A DNA stretch of 64,000 nucleotides, taken from positions 1 through 64,000 of the forward strand of contig NZ_VLLA01000010.1 of assembly GCF_007830635.1 (NCBI RefSeq), given 5' to 3'. A model generated the notes under the pieces. The model saw nothing but the letters and a program-made list of their open reading frames with translations. It had not been told where the DNA came from and made no database searches. Positions within the stretch are counted from its first letter, which is position 1; each line of letters opens with the position of its first letter. Below are positions 1 to 9,938 of the stretch, piece by piece. The DNA is from Bradyrhizobium huanghuaihaiense (GTDB taxonomy: Bacteria > Pseudomonadota > Alphaproteobacteria > Rhizobiales > Xanthobacteraceae). The position numbers and the translations under genes are program-made.

Positions 1-314
1 CGGTCAAATACGAAGAAGTTTATCTCCGCGCCTACGACAGCGTGTCCGAGGCGCGAGCGTCAATTGCCAAGTATCTGGCCTTCTACAATCAGGGACGCCC
101 TCACTCGAGCCTTGACGGGCGCACGCCCGACGAGGCTTACTTCGGCACGCAAGCTATGGTGATGGCCGCATGACCGTCGCCGACGATTTTGTCGTCGCTC
201 TGGTCGGGCTACGCCCTCCCGACGCAACGACAAAATCGTAAAGCCCCGCGTTCAGCATAACCCGGCAGGAATCCACTTAAATCCAGCGGGGCGCTGTCCA
301 AACAACCGGGGCCA
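1..314 (+). mobile_element. Right end of an IS3-family insertion sequence
   Basis: The window opens inside an IS3-like element. The transposase tail ends at 173, and about 140 bp of non-coding end sequence follow. From outside, the right boundary reads TGGCCCCGGTTGTTTGGACA (ending at 314), which begins with the TG typical of IS3 terminal repeats. The left end lies outside the window, so neither target duplication nor intactness can be judged. Confidence 0.7.
3..173 (+). CDS. IS3-family transposase (OrfB), C-terminal fragment
   Basis: Fifty-six codons of the end of a DDE integrase-type transposase are present. The tail contains YLAFYNQGRPHSSLDGRTPDE, the usual IS3 OrfB ending around the last catalytic helix (the YN..RPH.SL....P motif). 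The N-terminus and the catalytic DDE residues lie before the window. It would act in cut-and-paste transposition of its own element. The family is clear; whether the full gene is intact cannot be seen. Confidence 0.85.
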   Translation, partial: VKYEEVYLRAYDSVSEARASIAKYLAFYNQGRPHSSLDGRTPDEAYFGTQAMVMAA

Positions 315-481
315 GCTCTGAAGGCAATGCCGTTGCCGCCATAGCCAAAGGCGGCGAAGATATTCCTGCAGCCGGGCACGGTGCCAGTCAACGGCAAGCC
401 GTCAATCGCTGTCCAGCTTGGGAGCGATTGGGTGGTCCGGTAAGGCCGCCGCCTCACCGGACCGATGAAGCCTCTACCGTT

Positions 482-919
482 TTAGTTGAATGTTTGCAGC
501 CTCAATTTGAGCGATCCGTCGGCTTGGCGTTCGAAGACGTGCGTCGCTAAACCACTGAAGGGAGATGGCTTGCCCTCCTTGTCCTTACCCGTGGCGCTCC
601 ACTTGGCTGTGCCGAACACAATTTTGTCGTCTCCGCCGGCGTCGATCATCTCCAACTTGTGATCCGTCACACCGTTGGCGAAGAGTCCGGCAAAGAACTT
701 CTCGATCTCAGCCGGACCCGACGCGACCTGATGTGTGGGCGGCATCAATTTTGCCGTCGCGACATAGGAGGCGCCGATGGCTTTCTCGTCGCGCTTGTTG
801 AATGCGGCATCCCAGGCGGCGTAAGCCTTCTCCACGTCCCCCTTGGCGTCCGCGGCCAGCGAAATTCCCGGCGCGCCGAGCAGAAAAATGACTAGTGCTG
901 ATGTTTGAGCCAACTTCAT
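482..919 (-). CDS. Exported SnoaL/DUF4440-like protein
   Basis: A protein of 145 residues with a signal peptide (about 1-23, ending SLAAD) followed by one NTF2-like domain. The segment KAYAAWDAAFNKRDEKAI, followed by a core with SGPAEIEKFFAGL and a terminal beta strand (HVFERQADGSLKLRLQTFN), matches the pattern of DUF4440/SnoaL proteins. Substrate and role are unknown; members are small cone-shaped barrels, some enzymatic and some only ligand binding. It stands alone next to the IS end. A GAGGAGTAAC ribosome site precedes the ATG. Confidence 0.75.
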   Translation of the reverse strand: MKLAQTSALVIFLLGAPGISLAADAKGDVEKAYAAWDAAFNKRDEKAIGASYVATAKLMPPTHQVASGPAEIEKFFAGLFANGVTDHKLEMIDAGGDDKIVFGTAKWSATGKDKEGKPSPFSGLATHVFERQADGSLKLRLQTFN

Positions 920-1400
920 AGGTTACTCCTCTGTTGGATAACGCCTTTCCCAATTGCTCAGATAATTAATCCCGTCGTCCGCCGCGGCTGCGCTCCCGCC
1001 AGCATGACGACACCGTCGCCGGTCGCGCTGTTGCCGGCCATTGGATCATTAGGGAAGAGGTGCGGGCGACGGTAACTTCAACGGCGCTATTCACCTCGGA
1101 GTCCATATCGCGCGCCATGACACCGCTAATGCAGCCGGTCACACATGCGCCGAATTTCAACCACCATGACCAGTTCTGCGAAGGCAAATTCATCATGGCT
1201 GGTTGCCGGAAGACTCCATCCAATAGTTCGCGGAACAGCAATTCCGGGCAATTACCGTCAACCACGTTGACAAATGGGAGAGCGACGCCGCACACCGTTG
1301 CCTAACCTGGGATTCCGTGCGCTGGTTACGCTGTAATTCGCCTTTTGGCCCAAATGCGAACTGTGAGCGGCGCTTCTTCCCCGCACAATCCGCTGCGCTG
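920..1400. other. Intergenic region without a supported gene
   Basis: About 480 bp. Weak open frames exist on both strands (for example 966-1295 on the minus strand), but their protein sequence is low-complexity, no good ribosome site is present and no family is recognised. Nothing else is seen. Confidence 0.4.
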
Positions 1401-1835
1401 TTACTGCGTCAGAAATCTATATGCGACAATCAGTGCCACCATGCTCGCGAAAATCAGCAGTGCCGAAAGCGATTTTCTGATCATTGGCCTCGTCGAATGG
1501 CGCGCAGCCGATAGACCGGGCTGATGTTTAGGCCCTGTCTGGAACCGCACGCCTTTTCTCTCTGTCGTTGGTGTGCGAGCCTTTAGTTCCGGCGGCGCGC
1601 CCACGCCTCCCATCTCGCTGTAATATGCGCTGTAGATTTCGCGAACGGCCAGGGCCGTGGACTCGGCCTCGCTCATCGTCTCAAGTCGGGTTCGAAAGTT
1701 TGTCAGAAAACTCTGTGCGTTTGACGGAAGGTCATCGAAACCACCGAGCTTGGCCATCATGAGCCAGGTGGCAAAATCCGCCTCGGCCTTCGTGCGAGCT
1801 CTCTTGGCGATACTGGTGTTGGAGCTAGAGGACAT
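1401..1835 (-). CDS. Hypothetical protein with C-terminal membrane anchor
   Basis: A protein of 144 residues, not recognised. The N-terminal 75 residues are predicted helical and charged (SIAKRARTKAEADFATWLMM), the middle is a polar linker (95-118), and residues about 119-141 form one hydrophobic segment (SLSALLIFASMVALIVAYRF) at the extreme C-terminus, as in tail-anchored proteins. No signal peptide is present, so the bulk would face the cytoplasm. No operon partner is seen. The ribosome site is weak. Confidence 0.5.
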   Translation of the reverse strand: MSSSSNTSIAKRARTKAEADFATWLMMAKLGGFDDLPSNAQSFLTNFRTRLETMSEAESTALAVREIYSAYYSEMGGVGAPPELKARTPTTERKGVRFQTGPKHQPGLSAARHSTRPMIRKSLSALLIFASMVALIVAYRFLTQ

Positions 1836-2172
1836 GGTGGTCCGATTGGCGAAACCTGATAATTTGCACCTATCTCCTCAAGCTGAGATGAGGATTGAGT
1901 GAAACGTAGGGAATTTATAGCAGTACTGTGACGCCACTGGTTTGTCACGGCATTCGCGAGCGCAGGGGACGTCTCGCTTCACGGGCGACCAGCGAGACCG
2001 ATGCTATAAGGGCTAGTCAGGAGCTGGGAGGCCACAATGGTTGATCTCCACCATTGGCAACTCGACGTGCGGCGGAGCTGTACGAAAGATACTTAGTGCC
2101 GGCGATTACATCGAAAATGGGCGCATGACCTTGTAAGTCGAGCCCAGAGATCTGCGACGCTCGTATCCAGAA
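1836..2172. other. Intergenic region
   Basis: About 337 bp between two leftward genes. No convincing open frame, RNA gene or repeat is seen; it probably contains the promoter of the 1401-1835 gene. Confidence 0.35.
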
Positions 2173-5100
2173 TTAACTGCTGATATTTGGGATCGGGTTC
2201 TTCGGCTCGGAGCTAGCCGTGGTCTCTTGAAGTATTGCTCTGGCAGTCTGTAGGTCCAGACTCCCAAAACCCTCGGTGAACTGGCTATAAAGTGGTGTGA
2301 GCAGGTCGCGAGCCTCGCCGCACCGCCCCTGCTGTTTCCATAGTCGTGCAAGATGTGTCGCTGCGCGCAATTCCCAGAGCTTGGCGCCTTGCTGGCGCGC
2401 CCTTGCAGCGGCATGCCCGAACCGTGCTTCCGCGGCGGTTGGGTCGGGCTTAGGCAACCGCAACATCAGCTCACCCATAATTCGATGGAGTTCGGCCTCG
2501 AACCATCCCTCGCCGGTTTCTTCCACGCGGTCCAGCGCCTTTGCAACCATCTCCAAACCTTCCTCCACTGCGCCCAAACAGCCGCACGCCTCAGCCTGCA
2601 GACCAAGGAAATACGGCTCATAGAGACCAGCCCCGGTGGCACGCCATCCGGGCAGGCCCTGCCGAAGCTGCGCGAGCCCTGTCTCCGCTTCCCCCGACTG
2701 GGTCAGAGCCCAACCCCGGATTACCATGGCGGGCGCTAGAAAATGCGGAAATCCCTGTTCGGTCGAGAGCTCAACCAGTGCTTCCGCTCGGTCCTTCGCT
2801 TCGCGCCACGCCAAACGATACTGCTCGAAGAAAGACGCGAACAAAAGGGCGTACGCCACTGTGCTGAGGTGAGCGAGCTCACGTGCCGCATCGAGGGCTT
2901 CGCGGCTCCGCGTCCGGGCCTGCTCCGGATAGCCCAGCGCAAACAACGTCCATGAGAGCCCCGATAGCGCCGCCACCCGCGGATCCTGCACGTAGAGCGA
3001 GGCGAGCGAGTGATGCTCCTGCCGATCGTAGAGGGCAAGCGTCTGCTGCAGATGGATGCGGGCAGCAGACAGCTCTCCGCGCCATAATGCACCGGTCCCG
3101 CAGATGCGGTGAGCAACTACCGCTGCGGACGTGTCATGATGGTCCTGCGCCCGGCGAAGAAACTCGTCTGCCACATTTTGCGCGGCGTTGTGCTCGCCCC
3201 GCACGCCGTGGAACACCCATTGACCGTAGAGCACGGGCCAGAGCTGGGCGGTGGCGCCGAGCTGCTCGCAGAGTTTGCGAGCACGGGCGTTGGCCCGCCC
3301 GGCTTCCGGCGCTGCCCAGCCTTGCGTGGCCATCAGCGCCACACCCGACGCCACCTGGAGGTCGAGTTCTCGCCGCGCGCGATCGACTTCCGGCAGATCC
3401 GCGAGCAGGTCCAACCCATTCCGCAACTGCGCCAGCGCTTCGGTCATAGCCGAGCGCGTGATGGCTCGCTGTCCCGCCCTCAGCCAATAGTCGATCGCCG
3501 GTTCGGCCAGTCCTGCTTCCATGTAATGGTGGGCCAGAAGTTCGGGCTGCGCCTGCACCCTCTCTGGAAAATGCTGCTCAAGCGCGGCAGCGATCCGGGC
3601 GTGCAAGCGCTGCCGCTTCGCGCGAACCAGTGTTGCATAGGCGGTGTCCTGCACGAGTACATGCTTGAAGCTATAGGTCGCTTGAGGTGGCGTTCCCCGC
3701 CGGAAGACCAGGCCCGAACCGACGAGGTCGTCCAATCCCGCCTGCAGATCGCTCTCCGGCAGCGCGGCCGCAATCGCGAGCAGTTCGTGAGAGAATTCCC
3801 GGCCAATAGCGGCTGCGACCTGGGCCACCTCCCGGGCCGGAGCTAGCCGGTCGAGCCGCGCCAACAGCGACTCCTGAAGCGTGGCAGGGATCGCCATCGG
3901 CGGCAGCGGCCCCGCGAGCGCGTAGTGATCGCCCTCATCGCGGAGGAGATTGGCCTCCAGCACGGTCCGCGTCAGCTCCTCGACGAACAGCGGGACGCCG
4001 TCCGTCTTGGCAACGATCTGGTCGAGCACCGCAGGAGGCAGTGCCTTGCCGCCACTCAGCCGTGCGACCATGGCCGCACCCTGCCGGCGGCTCAACCGGC
4101 TGAGGGTCAGCGCGGTGACATGGGCATGGCGCGTCCAGGGCGGCGCGAACTCGGGCCGGAAAGTGATGAGGACGAGCACGGGGGCGTCTTGCACCCGGTC
4201 GACCAGAAAATCGAGCAGCTCGAGCGAGGTTGGATCGGCCCAGTGCGCGTCCTCGTACATAGCAAGCACGGGCCGCCGTGCTGCGAGGCCGAGAACCTGA
4301 TTGACCAGCGCCTCGAGCGTCCGCTCCTTCTGCCGATGCGGGCTCATCTCAAGCGGCGGGTAGCGCGCAGCCGTCTCGAGCGACAGCAATGCCGCAAGCA
4401 GCGGGGCCACCGCGATGACATCATCGGCCGAGAGCGCAAGCAGCGCCTCGAGCTTGTCGAGCCGCGTCGCGGCGGGATCGTCGGCGGCAAAGCCCGCCGC
4501 CCGCTCCAGCAGGCCGATCACCGGATAGAGCGGGCTGGTCTGATGGTGCGGTGAGCAGTAGTGGCTCAGCGCCGTATGCGGCTCATTTTCAAGTCGCCCG
4601 CGCAGCGCGCGCACGAGGCGCGACTTGCCGATACCAGGCTCGCCCGCCAGCAGCACCACCTGGCCCTCACCCTCCTTGGCGCGCTCCCAGTGCTCGAGTA
4701 GCAGGCCGATCTCATGCTCGCGACCGACGAGCGGCGTCAGGTCGGACCCGTGCAACGCCTCGAACCGGCTCTCCGCGGCGCCTTCCCCGACCACGCGCCA
4801 CGCCCGGACCGGAACGGGAAATCCCTTCAAGATCTTCATGCCGAGCTCGGCGAGATCGAACAGCCCGCCAATGAGCTCCCGGGTCCGCGCGCCGATCACC
4901 ACCGTGCCCGGCTCGGCCAGGGTTTGCAGTCGCGCCGCGAGGTTCGGCGTGTCGCCGACCACCGTTTCCTCGCGCGCTGCACCTTCGCCGATCAACTCGC
5001 CGACAACCACCGGGCCGGTCGCGATGCCGACTCGCGCCGCCAGCGTTTCGCCGGGCGGTGAAAGGAGGCCGTGCACCGCTACGACCGCGGCAAGTCCAGC

Positions 5101-5621
5101 GCGCACGGCGCGTTCGGCCTCATCCTCGTGGGCGCGCGGATAGCCGAAATAGGCCAGCACACCATCGCCCATACGTGCCCTTCGAACCGCGCGATCGCGC
5201 CCGCCACTGCACTCTGATAGGTCCGCAGGACCTCGGCCATCTCCTCCGGATCGAGCTGCCCTGCGAGGGCGGTCGAGTCGACCAGGTCGACAAACATCAC
5301 TGTGAGTTGGCGGCGCTCGCCCTCAGGCGCAAGCAAGGCCTTCCCGGGGACCGCGGCGGACGACGGCGCAGCAGGTGCGGTCTCCGGAACTGAGCCGGAG
5401 CGCAGAGTGGCGATCGCCGCGAGTAATTTGCGACGGTGGCCGATCGAGGTGATGCCGAGCTCAATCAGATCGTCAGCTGTGAGGTCAGCGAGGACCCCGG
5501 CGTCGACGTCGTTCTCGCGGAAAGCGTGCTCGTACCGTCCCAGCCCCAGACCATGCAGCCAAGCCGCGACGTCCATGGGCTCCTCCCGGCTTACACTCTT
5601 CAGAGGCGCTAGGTGCTCCAC
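2173..5621 (-). pseudogene. SAM-domain/adenylate cyclase/AAA ATPase/TPR regulator, frameshifted
   Basis: The gene is split into two overlapping frames. Frame one (5621-5079) encodes a SAM domain (about residues 17-66, with WLHGLGLGRYEHAF) and the first half of a class III nucleotide cyclase domain (RQLTVMFVDLVDST, metal-binding Asp). Frame two (5172-2173, 999 residues) continues at MGDGVLAYFGYPRAHEDEAE, then has an AAA/NB-ARC-like ATPase (Walker A GEPGIGKSR) and a long TPR-like helical tail. The usual junction is EGHVA-[RK]-[YF]-MGDG; here about 10 bp are missing between the EGHV and MGDG codons (near 5173), which shifts the frame and removes residues next to the second catalytic Asp. The family is cytoplasmic and often makes cAMP. 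Two separately translated halves remain possible, since the second frame has its own ATG at 5172, but no good ribosome site precedes it. Confidence 0.8.
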
Positions 5622-5980
5622 CTTATCTCAAAACGGTATGGCGGAGGGCGCGGTGAAACGTCACGACGAGAGGAATGTCAGATTCCGGAACCAAGTCCGA
5701 CTTGCAGCCGTGTCGGCTTCAGCGTCGCCCATCGCAAATGGATGAAGCTGATATCGAGTGTACGAGCGACGAAGCCTCCAGCGAAGTCACCTTACGCCGG
5801 CTCCGTTCAGTGCAGTCCGGCGCAAGGGGAGTGGCCAATTCAAAGCTGTCCGTCCGGCTGTCGCCAGACTGCGCTACTCCGCAGATGATCGACTGAGACT
5901 GGTCGCGCGGATGTCACTTACGCACATCCATACGCCAGTCGATCAGCCCATCAGAAATGCGCGCGCACAGCGGTTGACGC
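5622..5980. other. Intergenic region
   Basis: About 360 bp between two leftward genes. Short frames on the plus strand (5675-5896) have poor start contexts and no recognisable family. Nothing supportable is seen. Confidence 0.35.
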
Positions 5981-6514
5981 TCATTTGTTAGGATCAGGTC
6001 GCGCACTTCCAACGGTAGCCGGAATTTTGTACTCGCCGCGGAGTTCATCCCACAAGGCCGTGTCGCTGACGAGCACGACGTGATATTCACCGCGGCCCGT
6101 AATCCCTGCATATTTGCCCGTGCCACCAGTGAACTCGAAGGTACCGCGGAACTCTTTCGGCTTCGCGTCTTTCAGGACGTACTTGGCAAACACTTTAGAT
6201 CCATCGGCCTCTGTGAAGGTCTTGTGGCCGCCGCTGGAGGTGCCAGCATCCGTTAGATCAACCACCTGATAGCGGGCTTTGTCGAGGAAGGGTTTGCCGT
6301 CGGCATTGAACACGGCGCCGTCGTATTCGGTGACCGACACCGCATGGTCAGCCCGGTCTTCCACCTTCACGCTCTTGCTGGACAGCGCGACCAGAACAGC
6401 TCGACCAAACCATTGACCCGATTCTTCCGCTTTCGCGGGGACAGCGGCCGACGAGCCTGCCAAAGCAAGCAAAACACAACCCGACATCCACGATGGATTG
6501 AGATGATACCTCAT
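5981..6514 (-). CDS. Exported hypothetical beta-rich protein
   Basis: A protein of 177 residues. The ATG at 6514 is chosen over the longer frame because GGGAGGAAACG precedes it and it opens a signal peptide (about 1-30, CVLLALAGSSAAVPAKA). The mature part is rich in beta strands. Its end (FRGTFEFTGGTGKYAGITGRG) has the Gly-rich 'GGTGKYAGITG' turn that also occurs in allene-oxide-cyclase/dirigent-like barrels of secreted bacterial proteins. That resemblance is weak and no function is assigned. It is monocistronic. Confidence 0.6.
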   Translation of the reverse strand: MRYHLNPSWMSGCVLLALAGSSAAVPAKAEESGQWFGRAVLVALSSKSVKVEDRADHAVSVTEYDGAVFNADGKPFLDKARYQVVDLTDAGTSSGGHKTFTEADGSKVFAKYVLKDAKPKEFRGTFEFTGGTGKYAGITGRGEYHVVLVSDTALWDELRGEYKIPATVGSARPDPNK

Positions 6515-7118
6515 CGTTTCCTCCCAGATCAGTTGCGGGGTTACGCATCGTCGAGCAAAAACCTCCATCTTTGAATTTCCAATGCGTCTATTGGACGCGC
6601 AATCTCCATGCATCAATGGTCCGCTGCACTGACCCAGCGAGCGCCAAGCGCCGATACTTTCCATGGATCTGCAACTGCGATGGCGGCGCTCGGCGGCGTA
6701 TTGCCGAAGCTTCTCTCGCCGGCCCGCTATCTTTGATTTGCGCCTCAATGTTCCCTGACAGGAACATTACAATTACTTCTTTAGGTCACAAGTGCACACA
6801 ACGAAGTTGCCGATTGGACTTAGACTTCGCTCGCATGGCGCAACCATCCTCGCGCGCCAGCCGTCGGGCCGCCTGGCCCCGCACTCCCTCTCCGCAAGAG
6901 GGCCAGGCTGGCTCGAGGCGGCCTTTGCGCAACATCAAGGCGAAGTCCGGCTAACTCGAATAGACTGGAAGCGTAGCCGAATAACCTGTTGTCAGGCTGC
7001 TGAGGTTATGAGGCTCGGCCTCGTAGGCAGACCGAGCCTCGCCTAACTGCCGATCCGCGTCGCACATGCATTACGGAGTATTGGTCTCGCCGGACAAGCG
7101 CGCGACAGGAGGCCAGAT
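6515..7118. other. Intergenic region
   Basis: About 600 bp. Frames at 6571-6954 and 6792-7046 (plus) lack ribosome sites and have shuffled, Arg/Pro/Ser-rich composition typical of non-coding high-GC DNA. No RNA gene or repeat is recognised. Confidence 0.35.
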
Positions 7119-7385
7119 ATGTTCGCTAAAGATTACACCGACGAGCTTAGCGCCACCGTGCGGTATGCCTTGGAAACAACTCGTGCAATCGCGAGCTGTC
7201 CCTTTCACCCTGAAGTGATTATCCGCATAGGTGACGATGCGGCCGAGAGCCATGCCTTGGAGCGGGCGAAGAAGATCGTCAAGCGCGATGGCACCAACTG
7301 GGAGCCCGCAAATCTTAGGAAAGAGATCGGACGACAGCTCGCGGAAGCAGCAGATGGCGAATGCCCGCGCTGCGCGTCGCATTGA
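7119..7385 (+). CDS. Small hypothetical protein
   Basis: A soluble acidic protein of 88 residues, not recognised. A strong ribosome site (CAGGAGG, 7 bases before ATG) supports translation. It is predicted mostly helical (TDELSATVRYALETTRAIA; ESHALERAKKIVKRDG) and ends in CPRCASH. One CPxC pair alone is not enough to claim a zinc site. No operon partner is seen. Confidence 0.5.
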   Translation: MFAKDYTDELSATVRYALETTRAIASCPFHPEVIIRIGDDAAESHALERAKKIVKRDGTNWEPANLRKEIGRQLAEAADGECPRCASH

Positions 7386-7561
7386 ACCAGTGCCACGGTG
7401 CTGCAAGTCACACGCAACGATCGTCTTAAGGACCACTGCTATTGCAAGTAGGTTTATGCGACGGTCGCCCAACCTGTCGGTTCTTAAATAGTCGTTAGCT
7501 TCTCTGTGCCCAACTAGAAGCGTGCCGATTACCGCCGATGCGGCACATTGGAATGGGAATG

Positions 7562-7604
7562 CCGGCCCCGGCTGTTACCCCAATCCTGCGGCTGGGGCCG
7601 TTTT
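7562..7604 (+). terminator. GC-rich hairpin followed by T-run
   Basis: An inverted repeat (CGGCCCCGG, 7563-7571, with an imperfect partner CTGGGGCCG, 7592-7600) around a loop of about 20 bases is followed directly by TTTT. The form is that of a Rho-independent terminator on the plus strand. It could end a transcript from the 7119 gene or be a leader attenuator for the 44-residue gene at 7641. Confidence 0.5.
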
Positions 7605-7640
7605 GAACTTTCACAGCATCGTTCAACCCGGACCACAACC

Positions 7641-7775
7641 ATGTTTAGAGGCATTGCTATAGCACTATTTGGAATGAGCATTCTGTCTCAGTTTGACAAG
7701 TTGCTTTTGTATGGTCGCCATACCGACGCTGCACTCAGGTTCGCTCGGGAGATTGGTCGCGGATTTGGCTTCTAG
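7641..7775 (+). CDS. 44-residue conserved-type small membrane peptide
   Basis: The peptide begins with a hydrophobic segment (RGIAIALFGMSILSQF) and ends with a basic amphipathic part (YGRHTDAALRFAREIGRGFGF). From memory, short proteins of this build, ending in R.FGF, are frequent in Bradyrhizobium genomes; that is unverified. Function unknown. The preceding hairpin (7562-7604) may attenuate it. The sequence before the ATG has no strong Shine-Dalgarno site, so confidence is moderate. Confidence 0.55.
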   Translation: MFRGIAIALFGMSILSQFDKLLLYGRHTDAALRFAREIGRGFGF

Positions 7776-8243
7776 TCCCGGCCCGCAAAGATTGTGGAGT
7801 TTCCTCTGAGCTTGGCTCACAAGCACAAGCATGCTTTTCCGAGATTTTTTCCCTCCCCCTCCCCCTGGGCACAAGAAATCATCCGCCTACCAAAGGCGCG
7901 CTGGGATGGAGGCCCTTCAAGGTCCCATGTCATTCGCTTGGCTCGCGGCCGACCGAGACGAACGGCTGATGGCGCTGGCCCGGTCTAAACTACCGGAGGA
8001 GACGCTCGAACAGGAGTAGACGGCTACTCGCCAGCGCATAGCGCGGGTACGCACGACGCACGTCCGTCGTAGCACGCCGTCGAACGCATCCTCGAGTTGG
8101 TGATGCGCTGACGGCGGCCGGAGTGCGGCTCAATCGCGGTTTCAGAAGAAAGAGGATTCCGAATTGCGTTTTCGTTCGCTAGACTCGCGGTGTTTACAGA
8201 TAGACGTTCAATCGCTTGTAAACTTTGGGAGGAAGAACATTCT
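7776..8243. other. Intergenic region before the integrative element
   Basis: About 470 bp. A 37-codon frame from ATG 7906 to 8019 (LAADRDERLMALARSKL) is possible but has no ribosome site. The AT-rich stretch before 8244 probably holds the recombinase promoter. A tRNA or clear attachment site was not found, so the left edge of the element is undefined. Confidence 0.35.
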
Positions 8244-8945
8244 ATGCGACCCGCCGTTTCCTACATCCGCGTTTCAAAACCCAAGCAAGGCCGCAGCGGT
8301 CTCGGGCTAGAGGCTCAGCAGGCTGCTATCAAGGCGTTCTGCGCGCAGCACGGCTACAGCATCGAAGCCGAGTATCGTGAGGTCGAGACCGGCAAGGGCG
8401 CAGACGCGCTGGAGCGTCGTCCTGAGCTCGCAGCAGCCATGAAGTTCGCCCGCAAGCTTGGCAAGGGTGGAAAAACTGGCGCCGCCCCGATCATCATTGC
8501 CAAACTGGACCGGCTGAGCCGCGACGTTCATTTCATCTCCGGCCTGATGGTGCAGCGCATCCCCTTCATCGTGACCGAGCTCGGGCCCGACGTTGATCCG
8601 TTCATGCTACACATTCACGCTGCTGTCGCGGAGAAGGAGCGCGAGCGTATTGCCCAGCGCACAAGAGAAGCCCTCACCGCGGCCAAGGCTCGCGGTCAGT
8701 TGCTCGGCAATCCTGGTATCGGAGAAGCTCGCAAGGCCGAAGCAGACCAGCACGCGGAGCATTTTCGTCCCATTATCGAGCCGATACGTAATCTGCCTGC
8801 GAAGCGGATCTCGATGATCCTGAATGATCGAGGCGTGACAACGCCAAGAGGTGGCAAGTGGCAGGCTACTCAGGTGATCAGGCTGCTCAGTCGCTTGCAG
8901 TTCTCAGGTGACGTGCCTAGCGTCAACTCGGATCGTCCGACCTGA
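8244..8945 (+). CDS. Serine recombinase (resolvase/invertase family)
   Basis: A protein of 233 residues. The start at 8244 has GGGAGGAAG upstream, preferred over the in-frame alternative 54 bases earlier. Residues 1-140 form the resolvase catalytic domain: YIRVSKPKQGRSGLGLEAQ carries the nucleophilic Ser and the L-Q turn, and KLDRLSRD and EKERERIAQRTREAL are the conserved DR and helix E motifs. The C-terminus (RISMILNDRGVTTPRGGKW) is the short 'recombinase' helix-turn-helix region. Such enzymes catalyse site-specific integration, excision or inversion of DNA. It is likely the integrase/excisionase enzyme of the 8.2-14.0 kb element. It overlaps the converging DUF5681 gene by 23 bp. Confidence 0.9.
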   Translation: MRPAVSYIRVSKPKQGRSGLGLEAQQAAIKAFCAQHGYSIEAEYREVETGKGADALERRPELAAAMKFARKLGKGGKTGAAPIIIAKLDRLSRDVHFISGLMVQRIPFIVTELGPDVDPFMLHIHAAVAEKERERIAQRTREALTAAKARGQLLGNPGIGEARKAEADQHAEHFRPIIEPIRNLPAKRISMILNDRGVTTPRGGKWQATQVIRLLSRLQFSGDVPSVNSDRPT

Positions 8946-9243
8946 CCTTCGCCGGCGGCAGCAGCAACATCGTGTCCGGGCTCAGTCCCCCACCCGCCGC
9001 GATGCGATACAGCTCGGCATCGCTCAACTGGTCGATTGGCACGTCGCGCCGGTCAACAACCTGGACCGGCTTGCCATCCAGGCGATCAACAAGCTCGCGA
9101 ATGTAGGCGAGATTGCCCTGCTCCGCCTTGTCGAGCAGCTGGTCCGCCACCCTGCGCAGCGCCAGGGGACGGTTACGCAGCGCGATCCTGAGCGCGTCCT
9201 GAAACGGCTTTTCCCTGTTCGGGCTTCCGAGCGGTCGTCCCAT
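8923..9243 (-). CDS. DUF5681-type small protein
   Basis: A protein of 106 residues that starts MGRPLGSPNREKPF, the Lys/Arg-Gly-Pro-rich opening of DUF5681 proteins, followed by helices (QDALRIALRNRPLALRRVADQ; AYIRELVDRLDGKP). Members are common next to phage packaging genes and in integrative elements; an exact role is not established. It converges with and slightly overlaps the recombinase gene. It is separated from the other minus-strand element genes by about 165 bp. Confidence 0.65.
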   Translation of the reverse strand: MGRPLGSPNREKPFQDALRIALRNRPLALRRVADQLLDKAEQGNLAYIRELVDRLDGKPVQVVDRRDVPIDQLSDAELYRIAAGGGLSPDTMLLLPPAKVRSDDPS

Positions 9244-9409
9244 TGGCTCCTCGGCATTTTCGCCGGACGTAAGAACCTGATCTTATTCTGAAAGCCGCCC
9301 TCAATCTACAGACTTGCTACAGCCAACATCACCAGACCGCTCGATATGGAGCTTCAGTGAGGCGAGCGTGGTTACGGTGGTTACGCATGAGCACCTGCGC
9401 CGTGGCAGC

Positions 9410-9916
9410 TTACGAAGCCGCGTACCCACCCAGGTACGGCCCATAGCCGCATTCCGGATCTCGAGCGATATGAAGGGGATCGGTGTCGCGCAGCCAACGC
9501 TTCATCAAAGTGCTGGCGTCCTGTGCGATTGATCTACCCTCGGTCCGGCCGGAAACGTCCTGGATCAACATCTTGAGAAAGAGTTCAGCCGTAGCAACGT
9601 CCTCGCGGGGAACCGAGTCGGCAGAAGCCGCGCCGAGTACGTCGAGCAGCCGCTCGCCTACGAACTTGGGATCATAATTGACGGCAATCCACGTCAACTT
9701 TTCCAAAGTGACTGGCTGGATCTCATCGACCGTCGAGAGCAGCAAGCTGAGGTACTCGAGATGGCAGCGGCGCCAGATGCGCCACGTGTTGTCCGAGTAA
9801 TCGTCTAGGAAGGCCTCTGGCGGCAATGCGTCCACCCGAAGCTGATCCAGCTCGATTGCCACGACGAAGCCCGCGAACAAATCCCGGATGTCGTCTTTCA
9901 TAATGTCCGTTTGCAT
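9410..9916 (-). CDS. Hypothetical protein of the integrative element
   Basis: An acidic, mostly helical protein of 168 residues, not recognised. The ATG at 9916 is supported by GGGGAG eight bases upstream. Features seen: Asp/Glu-rich N-terminus (IMKDDIRDLFAGFVVAIELD), a Trp/Arg cluster (TWRIWRRCHLEYLSLLL) and a Gly-Tyr-rich end (ECGYGPYLGGYAAS). It is the last gene of the leftward primase operon (12897 to 9410). Confidence 0.55.
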   Translation of the reverse strand: MQTDIMKDDIRDLFAGFVVAIELDQLRVDALPPEAFLDDYSDNTWRIWRRCHLEYLSLLLSTVDEIQPVTLEKLTWIAVNYDPKFVGERLLDVLGAASADSVPREDVATAELFLKMLIQDVSGRTEGRSIAQDASTLMKRWLRDTDPLHIARDPECGYGPYLGGYAAS

Positions 9917-9938
9917 CGATTTCGCTCCCCTTATCGCA

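Noticed and set aside
966..1295. 109-codon minus-strand frame
   Set aside because: Poor start context and incoherent composition; no family resemblance.
7906..8019. 37-codon plus-strand frame before the recombinase
   Set aside because: No ribosome site and no recognisable feature; retained only as a note in the intergenic entry.
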